Origin: Mycobacteroides salmoniphilum | Lineage (GTDB): Bacteria; Actinomycetota; Actinomycetes; Mycobacteriales; Mycobacteriaceae | Length of the DNA: 64,000 bases | NCBI RefSeq assembly: GCF_004924335.1 | Contig: NZ_CP024633.1 | Span: forward strand, 1,302,001 to 1,366,000 | Direction: 5' to 3' | Part shown: one piece after another, positions 17,830-30,354 of the stretch | Layout: each line of letters starts with the position of its first letter | Position numbering within the stretch: position 1 is the first letter of the stretch | Program-made: the position numbers and the translations under genes | The notes under the pieces: model-generated | Databases searched by the model: none | The model's input: the letters and a program-made list of their open reading frames with translations, nothing else | Told to the model about the DNA's origin: nothing

Positions 17830-18699
17830 GTGCAGGCATTCAAGGGGAGCTTCAAGCTGAAGCCGGCTGCCACCACCGTGGGTGCAGTGATACTAGTGCT
17901 GGTCATCTACGTGGGTTTTCTCGTCATCTATCGGATGCTGGATCATCATTCGGGCCCGCCGTCGGCCGATCTGGATCTGTCGCGGGACAACGAGACTGTG
18001 GTGGTCATCGATCTCCAGGACCTGCGGACGGTGAATAACCGGCTGGACGCCGAAGTTGTGGTGTTACCGGCGAAGACGACACTCGATGCCTTCGGGCTGT
18101 TGAATGCGGACATGTCCGTGCGATTGGTGTCCTCGCTGGATTACGGGGAGCGGCATTTTCCGCGGGGGACGGTCCCTGTCGCCATGGACGACACTCTGGT
18201 CGCAACCGGTGATGCCCAGTCATGGCCGTTCGACGAATACTCCACAGGGAGTTTGCGCGCAGAAGTCATGGTGGGTAATGGCGTAGGGCGGCGTCCGGTA
18301 CCAGCGCGCATCGAAGTGATCGGGAGCTTGGGCGGATGGCGGGCGTCGACGGAGACATCGCCGGCGCCGGCTGGCACGGGTGACCAGACGACGGTCACGC
18401 TGGTACGGGCTCGCGGCACCCTGGCATTCGATGCGGGCATCTGCCTGGTGTTGATCACACTTCCGACAATGGCCCTGATTGTGGCAATCGAGACGGTCAA
18501 GGGGAGGAAGAAGTTCCACCCGCCGCTGACAACGTGGTTCGGAACGATGTTGTTCGCCATCGTCCCGTTGCGCAACATCTTGCCCGGAGCGCCACCGCCG
18601 GGAGCGTGGATAGACCAAGCGCTGGTGCTATGGGTACTCATTGCACTCGTTGTGGCGATGGTGCTTTACGTCGAAGCCTGGTGGAAGCAGTCCGACTAG
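17830..18699 (+). CDS. DUF4436 membrane protein
   Basis: This 289-residue protein has one N-terminal membrane helix (about 17-37), an extracytoplasmic domain of about 165 residues, and three more helices (about 205-223, 236-252 and 262-282). Near the C-terminus MLFAIVPLRNILPGAPPPG followed by a helix is the hallmark of the mycobacterial DUF4436 family. No function is known. The start is GTG 17830. It lies behind the rRNA terminator and converges on the cyclase gene with a 15-base gap, so it is probably a single-gene unit. Confidence 0.85.
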   Translation: MQAFKGSFKLKPAATTVGAVILVLVIYVGFLVIYRMLDHHSGPPSADLDLSRDNETVVVIDLQDLRTVNNRLDAEVVVLPAKTTLDAFGLLNADMSVRLVSSLDYGERHFPRGTVPVAMDDTLVATGDAQSWPFDEYSTGSLRAEVMVGNGVGRRPVPARIEVIGSLGGWRASTETSPAPAGTGDQTTVTLVRARGTLAFDAGICLVLITLPTMALIVAIETVKGRKKFHPPLTTWFGTMLFAIVPLRNILPGAPPPGAWIDQALVLWVLIALVVAMVLYVEAWWKQSD

Positions 18700-18714
18700 A
18701 TCGGGCAGCAGCGT

Positions 18715-20325
18715 TTAGCCCACCGGTACGGCAAGCTCGGTGGGCTCGGTGCGTCCGCGCAGCGTGACGGTGTCGCCCGAGCGCCAGTGCAACGCCTCGC
18801 GATGGTGTGCGCGTAATACGGTGTCGAGCGAAGCCACCAAGCGTCCCGGCACCGTTTTGGAGAGCTCGCAGAGCCGAGCTGCTTCGTTGACTGGGTCGCC
18901 GATCACGGTGTATTCGAAGCGGTCATGGGCCCCGACGTTTCCGGCCACCGCCTGCCCCGAGGCCACGCCGATGCCTGCCTGGCATTCGGGCACCTCGGTC
19001 CGTAGCCGGCGGGCGATGGCGCGGGCGGCGGCGAGTGCCTGGCTTTCGGGACGGTCCTGCCGAACCGGCGCGCCAAACACAGCGAGGGTGGCGTCGCCTT
19101 CGAACTTGTTGACCATGCCTTCGTATCGGTCGATCTCTTCGACAACGACGGTGAAGAATCGGTTCAGCAGCGCGACCACCTCGATGGCGGGCCGAGTGGC
19201 CGCCAGCTGAGTAGACCCGACGATATCGGCGAAAAGCACGGCGACGTGGCGTTCTTCGCCGCCAAGCGCGGGCTGTTGCAATTCGGCCGCGGCGGCGACC
19301 TCACGGCCGACGTGCTTGCCGAAGAGGTCCCGGACCCGCTCGCGTTCGCGTAGACCCTCTGCCATGGTGTTGAAACCTGCCTGCAGCTCGCCCAGTTCGG
19401 TGCCGTCGTAGACGACCAGGTTGACGTCGAGATCGTTCTGTTCGACGCGCTTGAGCGCGGCCTGCACCTCTTTGACAGGGGCGGCAGTCATCCACGATGC
19501 GATCCAGATGAGGATCAACCCGAATACCACCGGGAATGACGCCAGGATGATGACCGCCACGGCGAGCTGGTTGACCGTGAAGTTGCCGAAGATCAGCGCA
19601 CCGACACCAGTGAGCATGATGCCGACAGCGGGCACCCCGGATCCCAGCATCCATGCCAGCATGGTGCGCACCATGATTCCCGAGGCGAGCCGCCTCCTGC
19701 GGTACCCCGCTTCGAGTGCTCGCGCGGCGACGGGGCGCATCGCGAACTCGGTGAACAGGTAGTTCGCCGCGCAGACCACCACCCCGCTGAACCCCACCGC
19801 GAAGAAGATCTTGGGAATGTAGAGCGGATCTTGCAGCCCGTAGAGCGTGGTGAACAAGGCGGTACCGCCCGCCCACAGAATCGCCTCGACGACCGTCAGT
19901 CGCCGAGGGACCGCAAACGCGTTGCGCTGGTCCTCCTTGGTCGGCTCCCGTTCGTCGATGGCCCAACGCACCACCTTGAAGATTCGGCGGGTACCCCACA
20001 CGGCGCCGATGAGCACCGCGAGTGTCACGTACACCGGAACGACCACGAATTGGATCCACCAGGGTGCATCGAAGACGTTGGGGTCGGGCACCGCGACGAG
20101 CACCAGCAGGATGACTACGGCGACACCAATCAGGTTGGCGGCCACCACGAACACGGTCAGTATCAGCTGGATGCGGATGCGCTGGACGAGGGTGCTTTCG
20201 TCATAGCGGCCCAGCAGCCACGATCCGTACCCATCGCCGGCCTCGAGTCGGCCGGTCTGCCCGGTGATCGCGGCCAGGGCACGGCCCACTCGTCGCGACA
20301 CTGCGCGAATCGACTCGTTTGCCAT
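18715..20325 (-). CDS. Membrane-bound HAMP class III adenylate/guanylate cyclase
   Basis: This 536-residue protein has about six hydrophobic helices in residues 35-280, a HAMP linker (about 283-335, [20 protein letters not shown]) and a class III cyclase domain (about 365-530). Two metal-binding aspartates sit in [10 protein letters not shown] and [11 protein letters not shown], and the transition-state asparagine and arginine in [11 protein letters not shown]. This is the Rv1318c/Rv1319c/Rv1320c architecture. M. tuberculosis has three copies in tandem at this place, whereas only one is present here. It should make cAMP in response to an unknown membrane or periplasmic cue. Confidence 0.92.
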   Translation of the reverse strand: MANESIRAVSRRVGRALAAITGQTGRLEAGDGYGSWLLGRYDESTLVQRIRIQLILTVFVVAANLIGVAVVILLVLVAVPDPNVFDAPWWIQFVVVPVYVTLAVLIGAVWGTRRIFKVVRWAIDEREPTKEDQRNAFAVPRRLTVVEAILWAGGTALFTTLYGLQDPLYIPKIFFAVGFSGVVVCAANYLFTEFAMRPVAARALEAGYRRRRLASGIMVRTMLAWMLGSGVPAVGIMLTGVGALIFGNFTVNQLAVAVIILASFPVVFGLILIWIASWMTAAPVKEVQAALKRVEQNDLDVNLVVYDGTELGELQAGFNTMAEGLRERERVRDLFGKHVGREVAAAAELQQPALGGEERHVAVLFADIVGSTQLAATRPAIEVVALLNRFFTVVVEEIDRYEGMVNKFEGDATLAVFGAPVRQDRPESQALAAARAIARRLRTEVPECQAGIGVASGQAVAGNVGAHDRFEYTVIGDPVNEAARLCELSKTVPGRLVASLDTVLRAHHREALHWRSGDTVTLRGRTEPTELAVPVG

Positions 20326-20361
20326 AGTTGTGGTCAGCCTAACGCCCTATACAGTGAGCCG

Positions 20362-21051
20362 GTGCGTCTCGTTGTAGCTCAATGCACGGTTGATTATGTC
20401 GGCCGGTTGACCGCCCACCTGCCATCCGCCAAGCGGCTCTTGCTGATCAAGGCCGACGGCTCGGTGAGTGTGCATGCCGATGATCGAGCCTATAAGCCGC
20501 TCAACTGGATGAGCCCGCCATGCTGGCTCATCGAAACCGAGGGTGAGGGCTCGGGCGAGGGTGGAGCGTCGACCGTGTGGGTGGTGGAGAACAAGGCCGC
20601 CGAGCAGCTGCGGATCACCATCGAGAAAATCGAGCATGACTCGGCGCATGAGCTCGGCATTGACCCCGGACTGGTCAAGGATGGGGTGGAAGCGCACCTG
20701 CAGGAGTTGCTCGCCGAGCATGTTGCGCTACTCGGCGACGGATACACCCTGGTACGTCGCGAGTACATGACCCCGATCGGACCGGTGGACCTCCTGTGTC
20801 GTGATGCCGACGGTGCGACGGTGGCGGTGGAGATAAAGCGCCGCGGCGAGATCGATGGTGTCGAGCAGCTGACCCGCTACCTCGAACTGCTCAACCGTGA
20901 CACCACGCTGGCGCCGGTCGCCGGTGTCTTCGCGGCGCAGCAGATCAAGCCTCAGGCCCGTACCCTTGCCGAGGATCGCGGAATCCGTTGTCTCACACTG
21001 AACTACGATGCCATGCGGGGAATGGACTCAGACGAATTCCGTTTGTTCTGA
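20362..21051 (+). CDS. nucS: Mismatch-specific endonuclease NucS (EndoMS)
   Basis: This 229-residue nuclease is the core of the non-canonical mismatch repair that replaces MutS/MutL in actinobacteria. It cuts both strands at G-T, G-G and T-T mismatches. The N-terminal dimerisation domain starts [20 protein letters not shown]. The RecB-like catalytic residues are Asp143 (PVDLL), Glu157 and Lys159 (VEIKR), in line with the M. smegmatis enzyme. It is slightly longer than the 222-residue M. tuberculosis protein, with a Gly/Ser/Glu-rich insertion at about residues 60-70. The start is GTG 20362, divergent from the cyclase. Unlike many NucS proteins, no DnaN-binding motif is clear at the C-terminus (EFRLF is the nearest). 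Confidence 0.93.
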   Translation: MRLVVAQCTVDYVGRLTAHLPSAKRLLLIKADGSVSVHADDRAYKPLNWMSPPCWLIETEGEGSGEGGASTVWVVENKAAEQLRITIEKIEHDSAHELGIDPGLVKDGVEAHLQELLAEHVALLGDGYTLVRREYMTPIGPVDLLCRDADGATVAVEIKRRGEIDGVEQLTRYLELLNRDTTLAPVAGVFAAQQIKPQARTLAEDRGIRCLTLNYDAMRGMDSDEFRLF

Positions 21052-21080
21052 AATCGCCCCACGGCTCCTAGAATCACCAC

Positions 21081-21386
21081 ATGGGCCGCCGACATCCGCC
21101 GCGCCGCGATGCCGGCGATCGTTCCGCTGCGTCGCCCCTCGGCGGGCATCAGGTGGAGCTGGGGACTGATGGTCTGGACTACCAGGTGCGGCGGATCTCC
21201 GCAGCGCGAGCGATCAAGGTTTACCGCTGTCCCGGATGCGATCACGAGATAGCGATGGGGGTAGCGCACGTGGTGGCGTGGCCCGTCTCCGAGAGGCACG
21301 ACAGTGGAGCGGAAGACCGCCGACACTGGCATACGCCGTGCTGGAGCAACCGGGCGAACCGAAGCCCGACGCGGCGTTGGAGCTAG
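21081..21386 (+). CDS. Small conserved zinc-ribbon-like protein (Rv1322-region)
   Basis: This 101-residue protein has a basic N-terminus, then YRCPGCDHEI (about 48-57) and later HWHTPCW (about 82-88). Two cysteines plus a His/Cys pair suggest one zinc site. Similar short proteins ending in PTRRW are conserved beside nucS in mycobacteria, as I recall, but no function is established. It follows nucS by 29 bases in the same direction and overlaps the 3' end of the epimerase gene on the other strand by four bases. Confidence 0.7.
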   Translation: MGRRHPPRRDAGDRSAASPLGGHQVELGTDGLDYQVRRISAARAIKVYRCPGCDHEIAMGVAHVVAWPVSERHDSGAEDRRHWHTPCWSNRANRSPTRRWS

Positions 21387-21856
21387 TGCGACTGCGTAGG
21401 CTGGACGAGCTCGATGAGTACGCCGCCGGTGTCCTTGGGATGCAGGAAGTTGATGCGTGAGTTCGCGGTGCCGAGGCGCGGCTCCTCGTAGAGCGCACGG
21501 ACTCCCGCAGCACGCAGCTGATCGGTCAGCGCGTCGATATCGGTGACGCGGTAGGCCAGCTGCTGTAGTCCCGGGCCCTTCTTGTCCAGAAACTTGGCGA
21601 TGGGCGAGGACTCATCGAGCGGGGCCATCAGCTGAATCTGTGCGCTGCCGGGCTCTGCTCCGGGGAAGGACAGCATCGCCTCGCGGACGCCCTGACTCTT
21701 GTTGATCTCCTCGTGCACCAGGATCATGCCCAGGTGCTCGTGGTACCACTCGATCGCGACGTCCAAGTCAGGCACCGCGATACCCACGTGGTCGATCGCG
21801 GTCACAAGGCCGGTCGATAGGATCGAGGGAACATCAAGAGGAGACGATGTCGTCAT
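21383..21856 (-). CDS. mce: Methylmalonyl-CoA epimerase
   Basis: This 157-residue vicinal-oxygen-chelate protein interconverts (S)- and (R)-methylmalonyl-CoA in propionate and branched-chain catabolism. The metal-binding start AIDHVGIAVPDLDVAIEWY, the QIQLMAPLDESSPIAKFL core and the C-terminal HPKDTGGVLIELVQ are typical. I took the ATG at 21856 (MTTSSPLDVPS); the frame stays open upstream over fadA4 on the opposite strand, but that extension is a shadow. It corresponds to Rv1322A and is divergent from fadA4 across 60 bases. Confidence 0.93.
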   Translation of the reverse strand: MTTSSPLDVPSILSTGLVTAIDHVGIAVPDLDVAIEWYHEHLGMILVHEEINKSQGVREAMLSFPGAEPGSAQIQLMAPLDESSPIAKFLDKKGPGLQQLAYRVTDIDALTDQLRAAGVRALYEEPRLGTANSRINFLHPKDTGGVLIELVQPTQSH

Positions 21857-21916
21857 AACGCAACGGTAACGCGTTCCAGAAAACGGCGTCCACTCGAGCA
21901 GTATTAAGGAGATTCC

Positions 21917-23095
21917 ATGAGCACGTCCGTGATTGTTGCTGGAGCGCGTACACCCGTTGGCCGCTTCCAGGGATCTCTGAAGGACTTCTCGGGCGCTCAG
22001 CTGGGCGGAATCGCTATCAAGGGCGCCCTGGAGAAGGCCAAGGTGGCGCCGTCCGCGGTCGATTACGTCATCATGGGCCAGGTTCTCACCGCAGGTGCCG
22101 GCCAGATTCCCGCGCGCCAGGCGGCGGTTGCCGGTGGAATCGGTATGGATGTCCCTGCGCTCACCATCAACAAGGTGTGCCTTTCCGGTGTCGATGCCAT
22201 TGCCCTGGCTGACCAGCTGATTCGTGCCGGCGAGTTCGAGGTCGTCGTCGCCGGTGGTCAGGAATCCATGACCAATGCCCCACATCTGCTGCCCAAGAGC
22301 CGGTCCGGGTTCAAATACGGCGACGTGACGCTCGTTGATCACATGGCCTTCGACGGTCTGCATGATGCTTTCACCGACCAGGCGATGGGCCTGCTCACCG
22401 AACAGCGCAACGTGTCCGACAAGTTCACCCGTGAACAGCAGGACGAGTTCGCGGCGCGCTCGCATCAGAACGCCGCCCGTGCATGGAAGGACGGTGTCTT
22501 CGCCGACGAGGTGGTCGCGGTGCAGATCCCGCAGCGCAAGGGCGACCCGATCGAGTTCGCCGAGGACGAAGGCATCCGTGCGGACACCACTGCCACGTCA
22601 CTGGCGGGGTTGCGTCCGGCGTTCAGCAAGGACGGCACCATCACCGCGGGGTCGTCCTCGCCGATCTCCGACGGCGCCTGTGCCGTCGTGGTGATGAGCA
22701 AAGAGCGCGCGGAGCGCGAGGGGCTGGAATGGATCGCCGAGATCGGTGCACATGGTGTCGTCGCCGGCCCCGACTCCAGCTTGCAGCTGCAGCCGGCCAA
22801 CGCCATTCGGAAGGCCTGTGAGCGGGAAGGGATTTCCCCTGATCAGCTCGACCTGGTCGAGATCAATGAGGCCTTCGCGCTGGTGGGCTTGGCCTCGATC
22901 AAGGACCTGGGTATCGATCCGGCCAAGGTCAATGTCAACGGTGGTGCGATCGCTATCGGTCACCCCATCGGGATGTCGGGTGCCCGGATCACGCTGCATC
23001 TGGCGCAGGAGCTCAAGCGCCGCGGCGGTGGTATCGGTGTGGCCGCACTGTGCGGCGGCGGCGGTCAGGGTGACGCCCTCATCGTGCGGGTGTAA
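21917..23095 (+). CDS. fadA4: Acetyl-CoA C-acetyltransferase FadA4
   Basis: This 392-residue thiolase condenses or cleaves acetoacetyl-CoA. The nucleophilic cysteine is in [11 protein letters not shown] (about residue 89). The catalytic histidine is in [13 protein letters not shown] (about 349), and the second cysteine in [13 protein letters not shown] (about 379). Length and order match Rv1323. A good ribosome binding site (TAAGGAGATTCC) precedes the ATG. The neighbouring epimerase suggests a short-chain acyl-CoA theme. Confidence 0.95.
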   Translation: MSTSVIVAGARTPVGRFQGSLKDFSGAQLGGIAIKGALEKAKVAPSAVDYVIMGQVLTAGAGQIPARQAAVAGGIGMDVPALTINKVCLSGVDAIALADQLIRAGEFEVVVAGGQESMTNAPHLLPKSRSGFKYGDVTLVDHMAFDGLHDAFTDQAMGLLTEQRNVSDKFTREQQDEFAARSHQNAARAWKDGVFADEVVAVQIPQRKGDPIEFAEDEGIRADTTATSLAGLRPAFSKDGTITAGSSSPISDGACAVVVMSKERAEREGLEWIAEIGAHGVVAGPDSSLQLQPANAIRKACEREGISPDQLDLVEINEAFALVGLASIKDLGIDPAKVNVNGGAIAIGHPIGMSGARITLHLAQELKRRGGGIGVAALCGGGGQGDALIVRV

Positions 23096-23156
23096 GTTTC
23101 ACGACTTTCAACGACAGGGCGTAGTAGATCGGCGATGTGTCGGGCACAATGAGGGC

Positions 23157-23510
23157 ATGACACAGCTTTTCGACCTGCGCAGCACCGCTAGCAGGTTCCG
23201 CGCCATCGCGTTGCTCGAGGCCGTCAGCTGGGCGGGTCTGCTCACCGGGATGTTCTTCAAGTACGTGCCGGATCCAGGTAATGAGATCGGCGTGAAGGTC
23301 TTCGGCTGGATCCATGGGGTCGTCTTCATCGCGTACTTGGTGGTGGGATTTCTGGCGGGTCGTGAATACCGCTGGAGCCCGCTCACCTGGTTGCTCGCAC
23401 TGTTAGCTGGGGTAGCCCCTTTGTGCAGTGTGATCTTTGTCATATGGGCCGACAAGGCGGGTAAATTGCCCATCACGGATAGGGCGCCGGCGGGCGACGC
23501 AGCGCCGTAG
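23157..23510 (+). CDS. DUF3817 small membrane protein (first copy)
   Basis: This 117-residue protein has three or four hydrophobic segments (about 17-32, 47-64, 72-98). The motifs RFRAIALLEAVSWAGLLTGM and FGWIHGVVFIAYLVVGF belong to the DUF3817 (YdzA-like) family. Function unknown. I chose the ATG at 23157, 61 bases after fadA4; the longer open frame upstream is only a shadow of fadA4. A second member of the family is encoded at 47585-47944. Confidence 0.85.
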   Translation: MTQLFDLRSTASRFRAIALLEAVSWAGLLTGMFFKYVPDPGNEIGVKVFGWIHGVVFIAYLVVGFLAGREYRWSPLTWLLALLAGVAPLCSVIFVIWADKAGKLPITDRAPAGDAAP

Positions 23511-23544
23511 TGCGGAGGTCGCGAGCCGTGACAGACTGGACGGC

Positions 23545-24474
23545 GTGACCCGACCACGTCCCGCGATGGCTGCGGCCATGTCCGGAGCTGTCGACCTCTC
23601 CGCTCTCAAGCAGCGCGCGCAGGAGTCCGCAACACCCCGCGAGCCCTCGGCCGGGGGTGATTGGACCGTCGAGGTAACCGAGGCGAATCTGGAAGCCGAG
23701 GTGCTGGCGCAGTCCAACCGCGTCCCTGTGATCGTGCTTCTGGGATCGCCGCGTAGCGAGGCCTCGGCGACGCTTGCCGCCACATTGGGCGACCTGGTCG
23801 CAGAGGACAACGGCAAGTGGATCCTCGCCACGGTCAACGTCGACACCAGCCCGCAGATCGCACAGGTCTTCGGCGTGCAGGCGGTGCCTACCGTGGTGGC
23901 CGTGGCGGCAGGGCGACCCATCACCAGCTTCGCGGGACCGCAGCCGGCTGATCAGCTGCGACGTTGGCTCGACTCGATCCTCGACGCGGTCGCCGGTAAG
24001 CTGCCCGATGCCGCCGCGTCGGACGGTGAGGACATCGACGAGTCCGAAAACGACACAGACCCGGCGCTCGCGGCTGCGCGTGATGCGCTGGACTCCGGAG
24101 ATTTCGAGGCGGCTCGCACCGCGTATCAGGCCCTGCTGGACGACGGGGCCACCGGTGCGGTGGCGGCCGAGGCGACCGCGTCGGTGCGCCAGATCGAGTT
24201 CCTGATCCGTGCGACGAGTCTGCCGCAAGATGCCGTGGCTGTCGCCGATGCCATACCGGGGGATATCGCAGCGGGGTTAGCCGCCGCCGACGTGGAAGTG
24301 CTTTCGCAGCAGCCAGATTCGGCGTTCGACAGGCTGGTCGCGCTGGTTCGCGCGACAGCCGACGATGATCGGGCCGCGGTGCGCGCCCGACTGCTCGAGC
24401 TATTCGAGTTGTTTGATCCCGCCGATCCTGCCGTGGTCGCCGGGCGGCGCAAGCTCGCCAACGCGCTGTTCTAG
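23545..24474 (+). CDS. Thioredoxin-fold/TPR protein without CxxC (CnoX/YbbN-like, Rv1324)
   Basis: This 309-residue protein has a thioredoxin fold in residues about 35-150 (VEVTEANLEAEVLAQSNRVP, VQAVPTVVAVAAGRPI with the cis-proline). A C-terminal helical region (about 175-305) looks like degenerate tetratricopeptide repeats. Where a thioredoxin has WCGPC this protein reads LLGSPRSEAS, so it cannot do dithiol chemistry. That layout is seen in CnoX/YbbN co-chaperones, which protect or hand over clients to GroEL. It starts at GTG 23545. Position matches Rv1324. Confidence 0.82.
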   Translation: MTRPRPAMAAAMSGAVDLSALKQRAQESATPREPSAGGDWTVEVTEANLEAEVLAQSNRVPVIVLLGSPRSEASATLAATLGDLVAEDNGKWILATVNVDTSPQIAQVFGVQAVPTVVAVAAGRPITSFAGPQPADQLRRWLDSILDAVAGKLPDAAASDGEDIDESENDTDPALAAARDALDSGDFEAARTAYQALLDDGATGAVAAEATASVRQIEFLIRATSLPQDAVAVADAIPGDIAAGLAAADVEVLSQQPDSAFDRLVALVRATADDDRAAVRARLLELFELFDPADPAVVAGRRKLANALF

Positions 24475-24498
24475 TTCGGCGTTGACGGGCTCCCGCAC

Positions 24499-25953
24499 CT
24501 ACGGAAAGCGCTTGGCGCAGGTCTGGTCATTACCCAGCACGCCTATCCGGTAGGCGTCGATACGGGAGAATCCGGCCGGCGCGGTCTGGCCCTTCACGTC
24601 ACTGGAAGCCCTACCGCTGGAAAGCAATTCGGAGACGGCCTCGTCGAGATCGCCGCCGGAGAGGATGACTGGCGCGCGGGGAGTCACGATGCCCTTGCCG
24701 GCGGCACGCGAGGTGAAATATCCCGTCAGACACGCGGTGCGCAGCCCGGTCATGATGCCTTCGGTCTCCAGCCCTGCGGCCTTCTGCGCCGCCAGTGCGT
24801 AGCGCGAGACGATCACACTGAACGCCGAATAGTCGCCGTTCACCTGCGCGGAGAACAGTGCCCGATCCGATGAGGGCGTGGCCATCTTCTGCAGAGCCTT
24901 CGGGTCCAGGGCAATCGTGTTGTCCTTGGGACAGAACGAAGCCGGTGCGGTGCCCGAACCGTCGGAGCATTTCCCCTCGCCGTATACCGCCTTGGGTGGG
25001 TTGTCCATGGGGAACACCTGCGAGGCTGCGGCAAGCACCGCATCGATGGTGTCGGGGTTTATGGGCCAGTTGTCGCCATTCGGGCCCACACCCAGGCCCT
25101 TCGGAAGTTCGCCGCGGCGTTTGAGGATCTCGCGGGCGTCGATGCGCTTGCAGGCCATGGGACCGTCGGTGAACCCGAATTGGAAAGCCGAGACCCGCTC
25201 GAACGCCGAACCGTGGATGGCCCACTTCTTACTGGTGTCGTTGTCGCGGATGGCGATCATCGCGGCCATGACCTTGTTGAGTCCATCGGCGGTGTTCAGG
25301 GTGAATCGTGGTGAATCCCCTTGAGTGACCCAGCGGAGATAGGAGCCGGAGAAACAGTCAGCTTGCTGCTCCTGATTGAGATCGAGGAGGTACTCGACCT
25401 GGTCCTTGGTCATCTTGGGATCGTCGATCGGGGTGATGAGCTGGGCGTGGTATTGGATCGAGTGTCCGTACTCGTGGGCCATGACGGTGTTCATGGCCAT
25501 ATCGCCCATCTGCTTGCGCAGGTAGGGAAACAACTGACCGCGATCCCACGCGAACGAGTTTTCCGGCGGACAGAACGCGGCATTGATGAACCCGTTCAGG
25601 TTGCCCCCGCAGAATTCCAGGTCGCGGTTGCTCTTACTCGAGTCAACGGAAATGAGCCGGGACACCGGTCGGAAATTGGCGAACGAATCGCCGTAGAACT
25701 GCGTCCAGAAGTCCTCGATGTCCGCCAGGGACACCTTGACGTAATCGTCGATCTCCCCGTTATCGGTGTTCTCGATCTTGCGCTTGGGGATCTGCACCCC
25801 GGGTTTCATGCCGGAGGGGCCATCGACCGCGGGCATGCCGGCCACGCGCAGGGGATCCGCGTAGATGGATTGAGGTTGCCCACCGAGCGGACGGCCACAC
25901 GACGCGACTACCAGCACCAGCCCCACCAGCAGTGCCATCCAGCGTTTGGACAT
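24499..25953 (-). CDS. Lipoprotein zinc metallopeptidase (HEYGH), copy 1
   Basis: This 484-residue protein has a lipoprotein signal peptide (MSKRWMALLVGLVLVVASCG, lipid-modified Cys at about 19) and a zincin motif AHEYGHSIQYH. The upstream FCGGNLNGFINAAFCPPENS segment resembles the YpfJ-like neutral zinc peptidase family (PF04228). The protease would act on the outer face of the membrane; substrate unknown. I preferred the second ATG (25953), which has AGGGGTGG before it; the first ATG at 25968 would give a five-residue extension. It is a clear paralogue of the protein at 32989-34452 and converges on the thioredoxin-like gene. Confidence 0.85.
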   Translation of the reverse strand: MSKRWMALLVGLVLVVASCGRPLGGQPQSIYADPLRVAGMPAVDGPSGMKPGVQIPKRKIENTDNGEIDDYVKVSLADIEDFWTQFYGDSFANFRPVSRLISVDSSKSNRDLEFCGGNLNGFINAAFCPPENSFAWDRGQLFPYLRKQMGDMAMNTVMAHEYGHSIQYHAQLITPIDDPKMTKDQVEYLLDLNQEQQADCFSGSYLRWVTQGDSPRFTLNTADGLNKVMAAMIAIRDNDTSKKWAIHGSAFERVSAFQFGFTDGPMACKRIDAREILKRRGELPKGLGVGPNGDNWPINPDTIDAVLAAASQVFPMDNPPKAVYGEGKCSDGSGTAPASFCPKDNTIALDPKALQKMATPSSDRALFSAQVNGDYSAFSVIVSRYALAAQKAAGLETEGIMTGLRTACLTGYFTSRAAGKGIVTPRAPVILSGGDLDEAVSELLSSGRASSDVKGQTAPAGFSRIDAYRIGVLGNDQTCAKRFP

Positions 25954-26002
25954 CGAGCCACCCCTCATACGCGAGTTTGCGTTTAGCGCATCCTAATGTC
26001 GT

Positions 26003-28206
26003 CTACAGGTCCCCTGAGACGGGTTCCAGCCAGATGGCAGCTGCGGGTGGCAGTGCCAGCGTGGCCGAGGCCGGGCGGCCGTGCCACGGGTTCGCCGAGG
26101 CGATCACTTCGCCCAGATTCCCGACCCCGCTGCCGTGGTACTGCAGCGCGTCGGTGTTGATGACCTCACGCCAGCGACCGGTCAGCGGCAACCCAACCCG
26201 GTAGCTGCTGTGCTCTACGCCCGCGAAATTGAAGATGCATGCCAACACCGAACCGTCATCACCGAAGCGCAGGAAGCTCAGCACGTTGTTCGCCGAGTCG
26301 TTGGCATCGATCCACGAATACCCTTGGGGTGCGGTGTCTTGTGACCACAACGCACGACGTTGTTGGTACGCGGAATTCAGATCGGCCGTCAGCGCCCCGA
26401 TTCCCGATGAGTACCCATCTTCGCCCAGTTGGAACCAGTCGACACCACGCTCATCGGACCATTCGGCCCGCTGGCCGAACTCCTGACCCATGAACAGCAG
26501 CTGCTTGCCGGGGTGTGCCCACATGTAGGCCAGCAGACAGCGCAGCCCGGCAGCCTTGGCGTGGTCGTCACCCGGGATCCGGGTCCACAGCGTGCCCTTA
26601 CCGTGCACCACCTCGTCATGGCTGATGGGCAGTACGAAGTTCTCGCTGAAGGCGTACAGCATGGAGAAGGTCATCTCATGGTGATGGAAGCTGCGGTGAA
26701 TGGGATCACGCCCGAGGTAGCCCAGGGTGTCGTGCATCCATCCCATGTTCCATTTCATGGAAAAGCCAAGGCCGCCCAGGCTGGTCGCACGGGTAACGCC
26801 CGGCCACGACGTGGATTCCTCGGCCACCGTGACGATCCCGGGATGCAGCTTGTGCACCGTGGCGTTCATCTCCTGCAGGAACTGCACCGCTTCCAGGTTT
26901 TCGCGACCACCGTGAATGTTGGGTGTCCACCCGCCCGCGGGGCGTGAATAGTCGAGGTAGAGCATCGACGCGACGGCATCCACGCGCAGGCCGTCGATAT
27001 GGAATTGATCGAGCCAGAACAGGGCATTGGCGACCAGGAAGTTGCGTACCTCGGGGCGTCCGAAGTCGAAAACATATGTGCCCCAGTCCAACTGTTCGGC
27101 GCGATGCGGATCGGCGTGCTCATACAGGGGCGTCCCGTCGAAACGCGCCAGCGCCCACGCGTCCTTGGGAAAGTGCGCGGGCACCCAGTCGACGATGACG
27201 CCGATTCCGGCGCGGTGCAGGGCATCGACCAGGTACCGAAAGTCATCGGGCGTGCCGAGTCGCGAGGTCGGAGCGTAGTACGAGGTCACCTGGTAGCCCC
27301 AGGATCCACCGAAGGGATGCTCGGCCACGGGTAGCAGCTCGACGTGAGTGAACCCCTGAGCGAGTATGTATTCGGTGAGTTCGCGGGCCAGTTGGCGGTA
27401 GGAGAGCCCGGGCCGCCACGACGCCAGATGCACCTCGTAGGTGCTCATCGGCTCGAACACCGGATTGCGAGTGCCGCGCCGGGACATCCATTCGCCGTCC
27501 TCCCAGGAATACGAGGAGGCGGCGACCCGCGACGCGGTGGCCGGGGGCAACTCGGTGGCGAACGCGAAGGGATCGGCCCGATCGGTCACTGACCCATCGA
27601 CGCCGTGCACGCGGAACTTGTACAGGGTGCCGAGCGTCATACCCGGCCAGAACAGTTCCCAGACTCCGGAGGATCCCAGGGTTCGCATGGGGGCATCGTT
27701 GCCGTTCCACCCGTTGAAATCGCCGATCACCGAGACTCCGTGCGCGTTGGGAGCCCACACCGCAAAGGAGATCCCGCTCACTTCGCCGTCCGCGGTGACG
27801 AATGAGCGCGGATGCGCGCCAAGGATTTCCCAGAGCCGCTCGTGGCGGCCCTCGTTGAACAGATGCAGGTCCACTTCGCCGAGCGTGGGCAGGAATCGAT
27901 ATGCGTCGGCGATGACAAACGAGGTGCCGTCGTAGTCGACGTCGAGGCGATAGTCGAGGAGGTTCAGGAAGGGCAACGCCACCACGAACAATCCCGACTC
28001 CAGGTGGGTCATCGGGTGAAGTTCCTCGCCCACCACCGCGGCGACCGCAGTTGCGCCAGGTTTGAACGCACGAATGACGGTGTGCCCCTTACCGCCCGGG
28101 TTCGGATACTCGTGCGCGCCGAGAATCGAATGCGGGTTGTGATGGGTTCCCGCCACCAATCTGGCGATATCGGCGGCGTCTGGCTTCGCGAAGGTTGCGG
28201 GTGTGG

Positions 28207-28210
<4 letters not shown>
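26003..28210 (-). CDS. glgB: 1,4-alpha-glucan branching enzyme
   Basis: This 735-residue enzyme introduces alpha-1,6 branches into the glucans made by GlgE. It has an N-terminal CBM48-like domain (about 15-250), a GH13 barrel with conserved [18 protein letters not shown] (catalytic Asp, about residue 410), TVAEEST (catalytic Glu) and [13 protein letters not shown]. An all-beta C-terminal domain ends the protein. Its ATG overlaps the glgE stop by four bases (28207-28210), so the two are translationally coupled, as in Rv1326c-Rv1327c. Confidence 0.97.
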
Positions 28211-30288
<2,078 letters not shown>

Positions 30289-30354
30289 CGTAGTAGACGG
30301 CCTATCTCGCCGCCGGGCATGCGCTCCACCGAAATCTCAGTAAGGTTCTGAAGG

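Noticed and set aside
19831..20361. An open frame continuous with nucS that would extend it by 177 residues.
   Set aside because: The extension is the reverse strand of the cyclase gene. The conserved NucS N-terminus begins at GTG 20362.
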